From: Paractinoplanes polyasparticus
Lineage (GTDB): Bacteria > Actinomycetota > Actinomycetes > Mycobacteriales > Micromonosporaceae
Assembly (NCBI RefSeq): GCF_019710575.1
Contig: NZ_JAHWFK010000005.1
Coordinates: forward strand, 1 to 64,000
Direction: 5' to 3'
DNA: 64,000 nt
Under the pieces are notes generated by a model. The model saw only the letters and a program-made list of their open reading frames with translations, made no database searches and was not told the origin of the DNA. Below, piece by piece: positions 16,260 to 26,220 of the stretch. How positions within the stretch are numbered: the first letter of the stretch is position 1; each line of letters begins with the position of its first letter. Made by a program: the position numbers and the translations under genes.

Positions 16260-18609
16260 GGCCGGTCCCGCCGGAGACCACGAGGGCGAAGGGCTGCCGG
16301 GGGCCGGCGGTGACCGAGACGCCGCGCACCCGCACGGTCCAGGTGCCGGTCGCCGGAGCGGGCACCGTGACCTGCTGGACGTTGTTGGTGGCGGTCGGGA
16401 ACGGCGTCGTGTCGCCGTTCAACACGGTGCCGTCCGGCGCCTGCACCTGCAGGTAGAGCTGGTTGACCAGGGAGCCGACGCCCTCCAGCGACGGCGCGTC
16501 GGTCCAGACCAGGGTGGCCTTCAGCGGGACCTCGGGACCGGCCGCGGGCACGGTCCAGCGCCGCATCTCGCCGGTGCCGACGGCCGCGCCCGGGTCGTCC
16601 ACGTAGCGCAGCTGCTGGTCCGGAGCGGGCGCGAGCGTGGCCGTGACGTCGACCCGGCCGAAGCCGCAGACGTTGTTCGGCCCGGCGGTGATCTCGCCGG
16701 TGAACTGGCCGCGCATCGTGGCCGCGCCGTTGATCAGCATCGCCTTGATCAGCGCGGCCGAGGGCGTGGCGCCGCCGGCGACCAGGCGTTCGCGGACCAG
16801 CGCGGCCGCGCCCGCCACGAGCGGCGTCGACATGCTCGTCCCGCCGCTCCAGCAGTAGAGGTCGCGCAGTTCGTGCCCGGCCGGCAGGCCGCCCCACAGC
16901 GGATCGACGCCGGGTGGGAGCGCCCTCGACCGCAGCGACAGCACGTTGGTGCCGGGGGCGACCACGTCCGGCTTGATCCGGCCGTCGTCGGTCGGGCCGC
17001 GCGACGAGAACGCGGCCATGCCGTCGACGTCGTCGGAGACGTGGCCGGCCGCGGTCAGCCGCGGGAACTTGACCGTCTGACTCCAGTCGATGTCCCGGCC
17101 GGGTGGCGGTACCGAGCCGCGCGGGTGGTTGTTCTCGCTGGCCCCCACGGTCAGGCAGTTCTTGGCGGTGGCGGGCGTGCCGATCGAGTCCGGGTCGACC
17201 ACGCCGTTGCCGTTGACGTCCTTGCCGTCGTTGCCGGCCGAGAACAGGATCAGCATGTCCGGGTTGTTCCACACGAACTTGTCGACGGTGCGGGCCGCGG
17301 CGTTGTAGACCCCGGAGTTCGCGGCGCCCCACGAGTTGGTGTGGATGCGCACGCCGTCCGCGTGGGCCGGGCCGAACAGATCGGTCAGGTCCCCCGGCAG
17401 GCCGTACAGGCCGTCGGCGGCCGGCGGCCAGTCCGCCGGGTTCACATTGACCCCCTCGGCGGCCAGCTGGGCGGCGGTCTTCCAGTTCACGCGCTGGCCG
17501 ATGGCCTGGAACCAGACCTCGGCCTCGGGCGCGGCCCCGGCCGGCACGAACGCCGAGCCGGTCGCCTTGGCGGCGGCCCCGTCGCCGAGCACCGAACCGG
17601 TGACGTGAGTGCCGTGCCCGGACTTCTCGTCGGCCGGGCCGTCGTCGCTGTTCGGCGGGTCGGTGACGAACGGCGCCAGTCCGGGGCCGGCCGGTAGGCT
17701 GGTGATGCGACGGACCCGGCCCCGCAGGTCGGGGTGGATGTCCTGGGGATCGCCGGTGTCCAGCCCGGAGTCGGCGATCCCGACGAGCTGGCCGCGGCCG
17801 GTCACCGTACGGCCGGCGAACGTGTGCCCGGTGGGCACGCCCATGACGGTGAGCGCGCGGTCGTTGTGCAGCTCGGCGAAGGCGAACGGCAGCACGGCCT
17901 GCACCCCCTGCGTGCCGGCCACCTCGGCGATCGCGGCCGGCCCGGCTTCGGCCACGACCGTACGCCCGGCGGTCGACAACACGACGCCGCCGGCCGCGCG
18001 GATGCGGGCCGACACCTCGGCCGTGCTCTCGCCCGGGAAGACCGTGACCTCGATCCGCTGCGCGTCCGACCCGGCCAGGTCCTCGGCGGCCACCGCGGTC
18101 AGCAGGGTGGCGCCCAGCTCACGCGCCAGGTCACGGCGCAGCTTGGCCGAGACCTTCATCGCCGGCCGGTACGGGGTGACGTCGTCCACCCAGGGCTGGG
18201 CGGCCAGCTCCGGCACGCGCTCGGGCAGCATCCCGATCAGCAGCGTGAACCCGGGGACGCTGTCCAGCACGGCGCCGCCGAGCGACTGCACCACGCCGAG
18301 CCACTCCGGCGCCGCCGGACCGGCCAGCTTGACCAGGTAGTACGCCGTACGCCCGGCGTGCTGTTGGAGCGGCACCTCGTCCTGCGCCCGGACGGCGTCG
18401 GCGAAGGCGAACCGCGAGCCGGCGACCTGGGTGACCTCGTCGGGCAGGGCCGTGGCCTCGACGCCGCCCGCGGTCAGCGTCGCCAGCTGGTCGTCGGAGC
18501 CCCGGACGAGCATCGAGTCGGGATATTCGGCGAGCACCTCCACCCCGGCGGCACGGACGGCTGCCGCGTCCCGAGGCTCCAGCAGTGTCACGAGCATCTT
18601 GGTGGCCAT
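16246..18609 (-). CDS. S8 subtilisin-family serine peptidase, large
   Basis: A 787-residue subtilase. The triad is Asp280 (GIADSGLDTG), His332 (SGHGTHVTGS) and Ser592 (GGTSMSTPLVAGA), with oxyanion Asn460 (SAGND). The first ~250 residues are an extended, propeptide-like region, and the C-terminal ~130 form a jelly-roll resembling proprotein-convertase P-domains. Despite that architecture no signal peptide is visible at the chosen start (MATKMLVTLLEPRDAAAV), which has a good GGGAGGA site, so the enzyme may be intracellular or exported another way. It is convergent with the AHSA1 gene and divergent from the ABC operon. Confidence 0.9.
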   Translation of the reverse strand: MATKMLVTLLEPRDAAAVRAAGVEVLAEYPDSMLVRGSDDQLATLTAGGVEATALPDEVTQVAGSRFAFADAVRAQDEVPLQQHAGRTAYYLVKLAGPAAPEWLGVVQSLGGAVLDSVPGFTLLIGMLPERVPELAAQPWVDDVTPYRPAMKVSAKLRRDLARELGATLLTAVAAEDLAGSDAQRIEVTVFPGESTAEVSARIRAAGGVVLSTAGRTVVAEAGPAAIAEVAGTQGVQAVLPFAFAELHNDRALTVMGVPTGHTFAGRTVTGRGQLVGIADSGLDTGDPQDIHPDLRGRVRRITSLPAGPGLAPFVTDPPNSDDGPADEKSGHGTHVTGSVLGDGAAAKATGSAFVPAGAAPEAEVWFQAIGQRVNWKTAAQLAAEGVNVNPADWPPAADGLYGLPGDLTDLFGPAHADGVRIHTNSWGAANSGVYNAAARTVDKFVWNNPDMLILFSAGNDGKDVNGNGVVDPDSIGTPATAKNCLTVGASENNHPRGSVPPPGRDIDWSQTVKFPRLTAAGHVSDDVDGMAAFSSRGPTDDGRIKPDVVAPGTNVLSLRSRALPPGVDPLWGGLPAGHELRDLYCWSGGTSMSTPLVAGAAALVRERLVAGGATPSAALIKAMLINGAATMRGQFTGEITAGPNNVCGFGRVDVTATLAPAPDQQLRYVDDPGAAVGTGEMRRWTVPAAGPEVPLKATLVWTDAPSLEGVGSLVNQLYLQVQAPDGTVLNGDTTPFPTATNNVQQVTVPAPATGTWTVRVRGVSVTAGPRQPFALVVSGGTGLTPR

Positions 18610-18758
18610 GGCGGTCCTCCCTGGTCGGGTCGTTCGAAGACCTCGTCCCCTGTCAGTGGAGTCCTCGCCCGCCGCGCGGTTATCCGGAAGTCGGCAGGAC
18701 GACACGGCAACCACCTGATCGGATATAACAGTGATCACCAAACGGGTGGAGGTGAGTC

Positions 18759-19634
18759 ATGTCGGCGGACGCCGCGGCGCTCATCGTGTGTGAGAGCCTG
18801 GTGCGCATCTACCAGACCGGACCGGTCGAGGTGCAGGCGCTGCAGGGGCTCGACCTGGTGGTCGACAAGGGCGAGATGGTCGCCGTCGTCGGGGCCTCCG
18901 GCTCGGGCAAGTCGACGCTGCTGTCGATCCTGGCCGGGGTCGACGCGCCGACCGCGGGGCGGGCCCGGGTCGAGCAGTGGGACCTGCTGGCCATGTCCCG
19001 GGCCGACCGGGTGCGCTACCGGCGGCACACCGTCGGGTTCGTCCGGCAGCAGACGGCCAGCAACCTGATCCCGTACCTGACCGCCCAGCAGATGGTCGAC
19101 CTGCCGATGACCGCCGCCCGCACCCCGGCCCGCGAGCGCCGGCAGCGCTCGGCCGACCTGCTCGAGGCGCTCGGCGTCGGCGCCCTGGCCGGGCGGCGGC
19201 CCGGTGAGCTCTCGGGCGGGCAGCAGATGCGAGTGGCCATCGCGGTCGCCCTGGCCAACCAGCCGCACGTGCTGCTGGCCGACGAACCCACCGGCGAGCT
19301 CGACACGGCCACCTCGGCCGAGGTGTTCGGCGCGCTGCGCGACGTCAACCGCGACCTCGGCGTCACCGTCGTCGTGGTCACCCACGATCCCGCGGTCAGC
19401 GGTCAGGTCGAGCGCACGGTGTCCATTCGCGACGGCCGGACGAGCAGCGAGGTGCTGCGCCGCACGGCGACCGCCGACGACGGCGGCACGCATGTCATAG
19501 CCGAGGAGTACGCCGTGATGGACCGGGCCGGGCGCATCCAGGTGCCCCGTGACTACCGCGAGGCGCTCGCCCTGACCCGGCGGGTGCGGCTGGCCCTGGA
19601 GCCCGACCACATCACGATCCGGTCGGACTCATGA
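18759..19634 (+). CDS. ABC transporter ATP-binding protein (MacB/LolD type) 1
   Basis: A 291-residue ATPase with Walker A GASGSGKST, signature LSGGQQMR, Walker B VLLADEPTGELD and a switch His in VTHD. It is about 60 residues longer than LolD, with a C-terminal extension after the core (TADDGGTHVIAEEYAVMDRA). GGAGGTGA precedes the ATG. It heads a four-gene operon (ATPase, ATPase, FtsX-like permease, FtsX-like permease) joined by 4-8 bp overlaps. MacB/LolD-type systems usually move substrates from the outer face of the membrane or act mechanically, rather than importing. Confidence 0.92.
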   Translation: MSADAAALIVCESLVRIYQTGPVEVQALQGLDLVVDKGEMVAVVGASGSGKSTLLSILAGVDAPTAGRARVEQWDLLAMSRADRVRYRRHTVGFVRQQTASNLIPYLTAQQMVDLPMTAARTPARERRQRSADLLEALGVGALAGRRPGELSGGQQMRVAIAVALANQPHVLLADEPTGELDTATSAEVFGALRDVNRDLGVTVVVVTHDPAVSGQVERTVSIRDGRTSSEVLRRTATADDGGTHVIAEEYAVMDRAGRIQVPRDYREALALTRRVRLALEPDHITIRSDS

Positions 19635-20311
19635 CGGGCGCGCTGCTGACCGTACGCGGGGTGAACCGCACCTTCGGCTCCGGAGCGGGCGCCGTGCATG
19701 CCTTGCGGGACGTGTCGTTCGACGTCGAGCCGGGCACGATGGTGGCCCTGGTCGGCCGGTCCGGATCGGGCAAGACCACCCTGCTCAACGTGATCGGCGG
19801 GCTCGACCGGCCCGACGCGGGCTCGGTCGTGGTCGACGGGCTCGAGGTCACCGGCCTCGACGAGGACGGACTGTCCCAGCTGCGCCGCGACAGGGTCTCG
19901 TACGTGTTCCAGACGTTCGGCCTGATCCCGGTGCTCTCGGCGGCCGAGAACGTGGGCGTGCCGCTGCGGCTGGCCCGGTCCGAGCCGGCCGGGCGGGAGC
20001 GCCGCGTCAACCTGCTGCTCGACCTGGTGGGACTGGCCGATCACGCCCAGCAGCGACCCGGCGAGCTGTCCGGCGGCCAGCAGCAACGCGTGGCCATCGC
20101 CCGCGCCCTGGCCGCCTCGCCCCGGCTGCTGATCGCCGACGAGCCCACCGGCCAGCTCGACGCCGAGACCGGGCTGGCCGTCATGGGGCTGCTGCGCGGG
20201 GTGGTCGAGTCCGAGGGCGTGACCGCCGTGGTGGCCACGCACGACCCGGTGATGATGGCGCTGGCCGACCGGGTGATCCAGATCAGCGACGGCCGAGTCC
20301 CCGCGTGCTGA
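19631..20311 (+). CDS. ABC transporter ATP-binding protein (MacB/LolD type) 2
   Basis: A 226-residue ATPase with Walker A GRSGSGKTT, Q-loop YVFQTFGLIP, signature LSGGQQQRVAIARALAA and Walker B LLIADEPTGQLD. Its length is normal for LolD/MacB nucleotide-binding domains. ATG overlaps the previous stop (ATGA), and its own stop is overlapped by the permease GTG. It may form a heterodimer with the first ATPase, or each may serve one permease. Confidence 0.93.
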   Translation: MTGALLTVRGVNRTFGSGAGAVHALRDVSFDVEPGTMVALVGRSGSGKTTLLNVIGGLDRPDAGSVVVDGLEVTGLDEDGLSQLRRDRVSYVFQTFGLIPVLSAAENVGVPLRLARSEPAGRERRVNLLLDLVGLADHAQQRPGELSGGQQQRVAIARALAASPRLLIADEPTGQLDAETGLAVMGLLRGVVESEGVTAVVATHDPVMMALADRVIQISDGRVPAC

Positions 20312-23300
20312 GGCTGGTCGCCCGGCGGGCACGGGCGCACTGGCCGCTGCTGGCCTCGCTGCTCACGATCCTGGTCATCGGCGCGACGCTGCTGGGCACG
20401 AGCACCCTGCTGGTCACCCGCACCTCGGAGCGCGCGGTGGAGGTCTCGGCGGCGCGGGCCGACCCGGACGACGTCACCGTCACCGCGTACGTCGGTGCTG
20501 TGGCCGCCGCGAACGCCCGCTCGGTCGCCACCGACTCCCGGGACGTGCTGCTCGCGGCGGTCGCCCCGTTCGCGGCGACCACCGCCACCCGCGCCTCGGG
20601 AACACTCCGCCGGCTGCCACTGGCCGACGGGGAGTCGGACGGCGTCGAGGGCGGCGGTTACCTGTCCTCGGTCGAGGACCTGCCGGCGCGGTCCGCGCTG
20701 ATCACCGGCCGCTGGCCGCGAGCCGGGACCACGGAGGCCGCGGTCCTGCAGAGCACCGCCCGGCTGCTCGGTCTGAAGGTCGGCGACCGGGTGCGGCTCG
20801 GGCCCGAGCTGGGTCGCTCGCCCAACGGGCCGGTCGCGGTGACCGTGGTCGCCATCGTCCGGCCCCTCCCGGACACCGGCTGGGACCGCGATCCCCTGGG
20901 CGGCAACGGGTTCGACCCCGACCCGCTGGAGAGCACCTCGGCTCGCCAGATCCACGCGTACGGGCCGTTCCTGGTCGACCTGAACACGCTGCTCTCCGGG
21001 CGGAACGCGCTCAGCCGGATCGAGGTGACCGCGCGCCCCGACCTGTCGGCGCCCACCGAGCGTGGCCTCAATGAGCTCACCGCCTCGCTGCTCGCGGCCA
21101 ACCGCAAGCTGGAGGGCACGCTCGGGGAGCGTGTCGAGATCCAGCGCGTCTCGTCGCCGCTCCCCCAGCTGCTGCTCGACGCCCGCGACCAGCAGCAGCT
21201 CACGTCGGGAGCGGTGCTGGCGCTGGCCCTGATCGGCCTGGTGCTGACGGCCATCGCGCTCACCCTGGCCGGACGGCTGACCACCGGGGTGCGTACCACC
21301 GAATTCGATCTGCTGGCCGCCCTGGGCACGAGCCGGGCGCAGTTCACCGCCGTCGCCGCGACCGAGGCGGGCGCGATCGCGGCGCTCGCCGTCGCGCTGT
21401 CGGTCCCCCTGTCGTCGCTGCTGTTCGCCGGGCTGACCCACCTGCCTCCGCTGGCCGGCGCGGGGCTCGGCGCCTCCGTGACCGTCACCTGGACGCAGGT
21501 GCTGGTGGTGGCGGCCGGCGCCGTGGCCCTGGCCGCCTTGCACCTCGGGCTGTCGACCCGGCCCGCGGCCGATCCCGGGGACCGCCGCCGGCACCGCGAA
21601 CTGCTCGCCCGCTCCGGGCTCGACCTGCTGCTGGTGGCGCTGGCGGCGGTCGGCTGGTGGCAGCTGCGGGCCCAGCCGGCGGCGGCCGGTTCGCGCGCCG
21701 ACGCCGTCCGGATCCTCGCCCCCGCCCTGATCCTGACCGCCGGGGCGGCGCTGCTGCTGCGTGCCCTGCCACCCCTGTTGCGCGGGGCCGAACGGCTGGC
21801 CGGGCGGTCCCGCGGCTTCACGCTCTCGCTGGCCGCCGCCGGAGCCGCCCGCCGACCGCAGGCTCTGGCCGCCGGGCTGCTGATCTGCCTGGGCTGCGCG
21901 GCCGCGACGTTCGGCACGGCGTTCGGCTCGACCTGGCAGACCTCACAGCGCGAGCAGGCCGACCTCGCGGTGGGCACCGACCTCGCCATCGCGCTCACCA
22001 CGGCGCCCGTCACCGGCCAGAGCGCCCGGATCGCGGCGGCCACGGGCGGCGTGATCAGCCCGGTCGCCCGGCAGAACATCGTGGTCGGCCAGTGGCTCGG
22101 CGGCCCGGAATCCGCGCCCCAGCTCGTCGCGATCGACACGCGGCAGGCCGGGTCGCTGCTGCGCGGCCGGGCCGGGCAGCAGGACGGGTGGGCCGGGGTC
22201 ACCCGTACGCTCGTCCCGCCGTCCCCGGTGACCGGTGTCGCCCTGCCCCGGGGCAGCTCCCCGGCCGTCACCGGCACGGCCACCGGCGACCGGCCGATCG
22301 CCGTCACCCCGCACCTGATGCTCCAGGACGACACCGGCCTGCGGACGACATGCGACGGCGACCCGGTCCCGCTCGACGGCCGGGCCCACGCGGTGACCGG
22401 CTGCGTGCCGGTCACCGGGCTGCGGCTGGTCGGCGTCACGCTGTCGGTCCTGGGCGAGTCCGGCATCCAGCACGTGAGCGCGATCGACGCGACCGTGACG
22501 CTGCCCGAGGCGCCCGCTTCGGCCTGGACCGTCCGGTCCGCCGCGCCGGAGTCCAACCAGCTCAGCGATGCGAGGGTCGAGGCGGACGGCCCTCGGCTGC
22601 GCCTGAGCGCCGTCGCGAGCTTCGCCGACACCACCCCGTCGACCCGGGTGCTGGTCGCCACGGCCTTCGCCGATCCCGGGCCGGTGCCGGTCGTCGTCTC
22701 GGAACGGTTCGCGGCCGAGGTCGGCGCCCGGCGCGGCTCCGAGATCACCTTCGCCGTCGACCAGACACCCGTGCACGCCACCATCGCCGCGATCGTGGCC
22801 GAGGTGCCGTCGGCGCCCGGCGCGGCCGCGCTGCTCACCGATGTCGACCTGCTGAGCCGGGCCCTGGCCGTCCGCGGCAACGTGGACTCGCCGGTGACGG
22901 CATGGTGGGTCGGCCGCCCGGCCCGCACCGACGTCGGCGACCTGCGGCTGGGCACAGTCACCACCCGCGCAGCCGAGACCGAGCGGCTGACCGGCAGCCC
23001 GCTGCGCGCCTCCTTCCCGGCTGTCCTGCGCGTCCTGGTCGTGGCCGCGGCCGTCCTGCTTCTGGGCGGCGTCCTGCTGCAGGTCACCTGCGACATGCAG
23101 CTGCGCTCGGTCGAGGTGGCCCGGCTGCGCGGCCTGGGCGTCTCGCGGCGGGGCATCCGGGCTGCGCTGCTGGGCGAGCAGGCTGCGGTCGTGCTGCCGC
23201 TGCTGGTGGCCGGGGCCGGCGTCGGCGCGCTGACCACCTGGCTGGTCGCGCCCCTGCTGATCCGTTCGGACACCGGCGCGGCCGCCGTGCCGGCCGCGGT

Positions 23301-23433
23301 CGCGCACTGGCCCTGGGCGGACGAGATCCTGCTGCTCGCCGGGCTGGCCGGCGCCTGTGCCCTGGCCGCCGGGGTAGCGGTCCTGATCCAGGTCGGCCGG
23401 GCCGACGCCGCGCATCTGCGGGTGGCGTCATGA
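20305..23433 (+). CDS. FtsX-like ABC permease, 1042 aa
   Basis: A very large permease starting at GTG 20305 inside the upstream gene. One membrane helix near the N-terminus (WPLLASLLTILVIGATLL) is followed by a periplasmic-type domain of about 230 residues, a helix cluster with FtsX-type sequence (LAALGTSRAQFTAVAATEAG), a second large extracytoplasmic domain and a final helix cluster (LRGLGVSRRGIRAALLGEQA). This is the duplicated 'long FtsX' architecture common in actinobacteria. It partners the next gene. Confidence 0.9.
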   Translation: MLRLVARRARAHWPLLASLLTILVIGATLLGTSTLLVTRTSERAVEVSAARADPDDVTVTAYVGAVAAANARSVATDSRDVLLAAVAPFAATTATRASGTLRRLPLADGESDGVEGGGYLSSVEDLPARSALITGRWPRAGTTEAAVLQSTARLLGLKVGDRVRLGPELGRSPNGPVAVTVVAIVRPLPDTGWDRDPLGGNGFDPDPLESTSARQIHAYGPFLVDLNTLLSGRNALSRIEVTARPDLSAPTERGLNELTASLLAANRKLEGTLGERVEIQRVSSPLPQLLLDARDQQQLTSGAVLALALIGLVLTAIALTLAGRLTTGVRTTEFDLLAALGTSRAQFTAVAATEAGAIAALAVALSVPLSSLLFAGLTHLPPLAGAGLGASVTVTWTQVLVVAAGAVALAALHLGLSTRPAADPGDRRRHRELLARSGLDLLLVALAAVGWWQLRAQPAAAGSRADAVRILAPALILTAGAALLLRALPPLLRGAERLAGRSRGFTLSLAAAGAARRPQALAAGLLICLGCAAATFGTAFGSTWQTSQREQADLAVGTDLAIALTTAPVTGQSARIAAATGGVISPVARQNIVVGQWLGGPESAPQLVAIDTRQAGSLLRGRAGQQDGWAGVTRTLVPPSPVTGVALPRGSSPAVTGTATGDRPIAVTPHLMLQDDTGLRTTCDGDPVPLDGRAHAVTGCVPVTGLRLVGVTLSVLGESGIQHVSAIDATVTLPEAPASAWTVRSAAPESNQLSDARVEADGPRLRLSAVASFADTTPSTRVLVATAFADPGPVPVVVSERFAAEVGARRGSEITFAVDQTPVHATIAAIVAEVPSAPGAAALLTDVDLLSRALAVRGNVDSPVTAWWVGRPARTDVGDLRLGTVTTRAAETERLTGSPLRASFPAVLRVLVVAAAVLLLGGVLLQVTCDMQLRSVEVARLRGLGVSRRGIRAALLGEQAAVVLPLLVAGAGVGALTTWLVAPLLIRSDTGAAAVPAAVAHWPWADEILLLAGLAGACALAAGVAVLIQVGRADAAHLRVAS

Positions 23434-26138
23434 CGGGCCTGCACTGGCCGAGCATCCGGGGCCGGGCCCGCGCCGACGCCGGCCCGCTGCTGCTGGTCGC
23501 CCTGGTGGTCGCCGTCGTGGCCGTGCTCGTCGGAGCCACCCCGCCGATGCTGCGCTCGACCTCCGACGAGGCCACCCGCGACGCCGTACGCCGGGCCGCC
23601 GACGACGCCGCCGTGCGGGTCGAGGCAGAGTGGCCGGACGACTACGGGCCGACCGGTGGCCGCCTGCGTGCCCCGCGGCTCGCCGACGACGTCGCCGGCC
23701 TGTCCTCCCTGGCCGCGAACGACCTCGATCCCGCTCTGCGGTCCGCGCTGCGGCCTCCGGTGGCCACCGTTTCGAGCATCTCGATGGCTGTCACGGACGG
23801 CAGTGTGCAGCGCCGCCTGCAGCTCGAATACCTGCGCACGGAGTCCGGTGGCCCCGAGGTCACCTGGATCGCCGGGCGCGCCCCGGGGCCCTCGACCCGC
23901 GACCAGTTCGCCGAGATCCCGCTCAACGGCGCCCCGTGGCCGATGCAGATAGGGCTGTCCGAGGCCGACGCGGCCGTGCTCGGCGCCCGCCCGGGCGACA
24001 GGATCCCGGTCCAGGACGACCGCCGAAACCCTTACAACGTCCGGGTCAGCGGCATCTTCCGGCCGGTCGACCCGGCTGATCCGGCCTGGCGGCTCGCGCC
24101 CTGGCTGCTGCGGCCGGCGGCGAACCGGGACGGCCTGGGCAGCACCCGCTTCGGCGGCCTGCTCTCCGACGAGTCGCTGCCCGACGCGCGGCTCGCCTTC
24201 CGGTCCGACCAGTTGCGCCGCAGCGTCCGCTTCGACGCCGACCCGGACCGGCTGACGTGGGAGTCGGCCCAGGCCCTGGCGTCCGCGGTGGCCACCCTCA
24301 AGGGGCTGTCGGCCGTGTCAGCCGAGCGCGACACCTCGCTCAAGTGGGCCACCCAGCTCGACAGCGTCCTGCGCGACCTGCGGAGCCAGATCGCCACCGC
24401 CTCGGCCCAGGCCACCGTGCTGCTCCTCACGGTGCTGGTCGGGGCGCTGCTGGTGGTGAGCCTGACCGCCGACCTGCTGACCCGGCGCCGCGCGCGGTCG
24501 CTGACCACCGCCCGCGAGCGGGGCGCCTCGCTGCCCGCGATCGCTACCGAACTGACCATCGAGTCGGTGGCGGTGGCCGTCCCCGCCGCCGCGCTCGGGC
24601 TGGCGCTGGCCGCCGCTCTCGCCGGCAGCGCCTCGGTGACCTGGGTCCTGCCGTTTCTGCTGCTCACGGCGGCAGCCGGCCCCGCCTTCGGGACGCTCGC
24701 GGCCGCCCGCGCGACCCGCGACAAGCGCTCCCCGGCCAACCGCAGCGCGCGCCGGTGGGCTTCGCGCACCACGCTCCTGCGCCGGGTCGCCGTCGACGTC
24801 GCCGTGGTCGCCCTGGCCGTGGGCGCGCTGGTCGCGCTGCGGCAGCGGGGCATCGGATCGACCGACGAGGGCGACGTCGGTCTGCCCGCCGCCGCTCCGA
24901 CCCTCGGCGCGCTCGCCGCCGCCCTGCTCCTCATGCGCCTGCTGCCGCGCGGCACCGGCGGCGCCCTGCGGCTGGCCCTGCGGTCCCGGCGCCCCATGGT
25001 GCTCTTCGCGGCCGCCCGGGCCGCCGCGACCGCGTCCCGGCTGCTGCCCGCGCTCACCGTCACGGCCGCGATCGCGCTCGCCTCGTTCGCGGTCACGCTG
25101 CACGCCACCACCGACCGGGGGCTGTCGGACGGCGCCTGGCAGGCGGTCGGCGCCGACGCCCGGCTCACCGTGGGCTCCGAGGCCGCCGGCTCCACCGTCG
25201 CGATCGCCGGACAGGTCGCCGCCGCGCGCGGGGTCAGCGCGGTCGTCACGGCCCGGGTCGTCGAGAGCGAGCGGTTCATCGCCGACCAGACCTCGATCGC
25301 GGCCCGCCTGGTCGTCGTCGACACCGCGGCCTTCCGGCGGCTGCTGGCGGCCACTCCCCTGCCCGGGTTGCCGGACCCGGCCGGGCTGGCCGCGACGAAC
25401 GACGGCACCGTGCCGGCGCTGGTACGCACGAGCGACGGCAGCCTGCGGCCCGGCACGCAGTTCCGGCTACCGCTGCGGACGAACAGCGCCATCCCGATGG
25501 CCGCGATCGGCGCGGCCCCGGCTGTCGGCAACGGCGACGACGTGATCGTGGTGGACGTGGCCACGGCCCGGGCGGCCGGACTGGAGTCCGCGCCGAACAC
25601 GGTGTGGGCGACCGGCCCCGGCGCGGCCGAGGCGATCCGGGCCACCGGCGCCGACGGGCGGCTGACGACCCGGGCCGGCGTGCTCGAAGAGCGTCGCACG
25701 GCCCCGCTGACCGCCGGTCTCGTCCGGCTGCAGCTGATCGCGGCCGGGGCGCTGCTCGCCCTCGGGCTGCTCGGCTTCGCGCTCGCGGCGGCGGCCAGCG
25801 CGCCCGAGCGGTGGGAGACCCTGGCCCGGTTGCGCACGCTGGGGCTGCGGCCGCGCGACGCGCACCGGGTGGCGGCGGGCGAACTGCTGCCGGTGGCCGT
25901 GGTCGCCGTGGTCTGCGGGCCGCTGCTGGGGGCGTTGCTCGCCCGGCTCACCGTGGAGCCGCTGGCTCTGAGGGTGCTCACCGGCCAGGTCGCCGTGCCG
26001 GTGACGGTCGTGCCGTGGTGGACGGCCGAACTGGTGACCCTGGTGGCGTTCACGGCGGTGCTCTCGGCCGTGGTGGCCACGGAGTCGTCCGTACGAAGGA
26101 AGCGAAGGCTCGGCGACGTGCTGCGCGTGTCTTCCTAG
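23430..26138 (+). CDS. FtsX-like ABC permease, 902 aa
   Basis: Starts at ATG 23430 overlapping the previous stop. It has the same architecture as its neighbour: N-terminal helix (GPLLLVALVVAVVAVLVGAT), long extracytoplasmic domain, first helix cluster (VLLLTVLVGALLVVSLTADL), a second soluble domain, and a terminal cluster (RTLGLRPRDAHRVAAGELLP). With its partner it could form a heterodimeric membrane unit. No dedicated substrate or lipoprotein gene is adjacent, so the cargo is unknown. Confidence 0.9.
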   Translation: MTGLHWPSIRGRARADAGPLLLVALVVAVVAVLVGATPPMLRSTSDEATRDAVRRAADDAAVRVEAEWPDDYGPTGGRLRAPRLADDVAGLSSLAANDLDPALRSALRPPVATVSSISMAVTDGSVQRRLQLEYLRTESGGPEVTWIAGRAPGPSTRDQFAEIPLNGAPWPMQIGLSEADAAVLGARPGDRIPVQDDRRNPYNVRVSGIFRPVDPADPAWRLAPWLLRPAANRDGLGSTRFGGLLSDESLPDARLAFRSDQLRRSVRFDADPDRLTWESAQALASAVATLKGLSAVSAERDTSLKWATQLDSVLRDLRSQIATASAQATVLLLTVLVGALLVVSLTADLLTRRRARSLTTARERGASLPAIATELTIESVAVAVPAAALGLALAAALAGSASVTWVLPFLLLTAAAGPAFGTLAAARATRDKRSPANRSARRWASRTTLLRRVAVDVAVVALAVGALVALRQRGIGSTDEGDVGLPAAAPTLGALAAALLLMRLLPRGTGGALRLALRSRRPMVLFAAARAAATASRLLPALTVTAAIALASFAVTLHATTDRGLSDGAWQAVGADARLTVGSEAAGSTVAIAGQVAAARGVSAVVTARVVESERFIADQTSIAARLVVVDTAAFRRLLAATPLPGLPDPAGLAATNDGTVPALVRTSDGSLRPGTQFRLPLRTNSAIPMAAIGAAPAVGNGDDVIVVDVATARAAGLESAPNTVWATGPGAAEAIRATGADGRLTTRAGVLEERRTAPLTAGLVRLQLIAAGALLALGLLGFALAAAASAPERWETLARLRTLGLRPRDAHRVAAGELLPVAVVAVVCGPLLGALLARLTVEPLALRVLTGQVAVPVTVVPWWTAELVTLVAFTAVLSAVVATESSVRRKRRLGDVLRVSS

Positions 26139-26220
26139 CGGGTGCTCGAGAATCGATACTGTTCCACGTCGATATCCGGTGTGGATGACTTCGCGCCCGC
26201 TGACGTGGGGAGGGCCGGCT

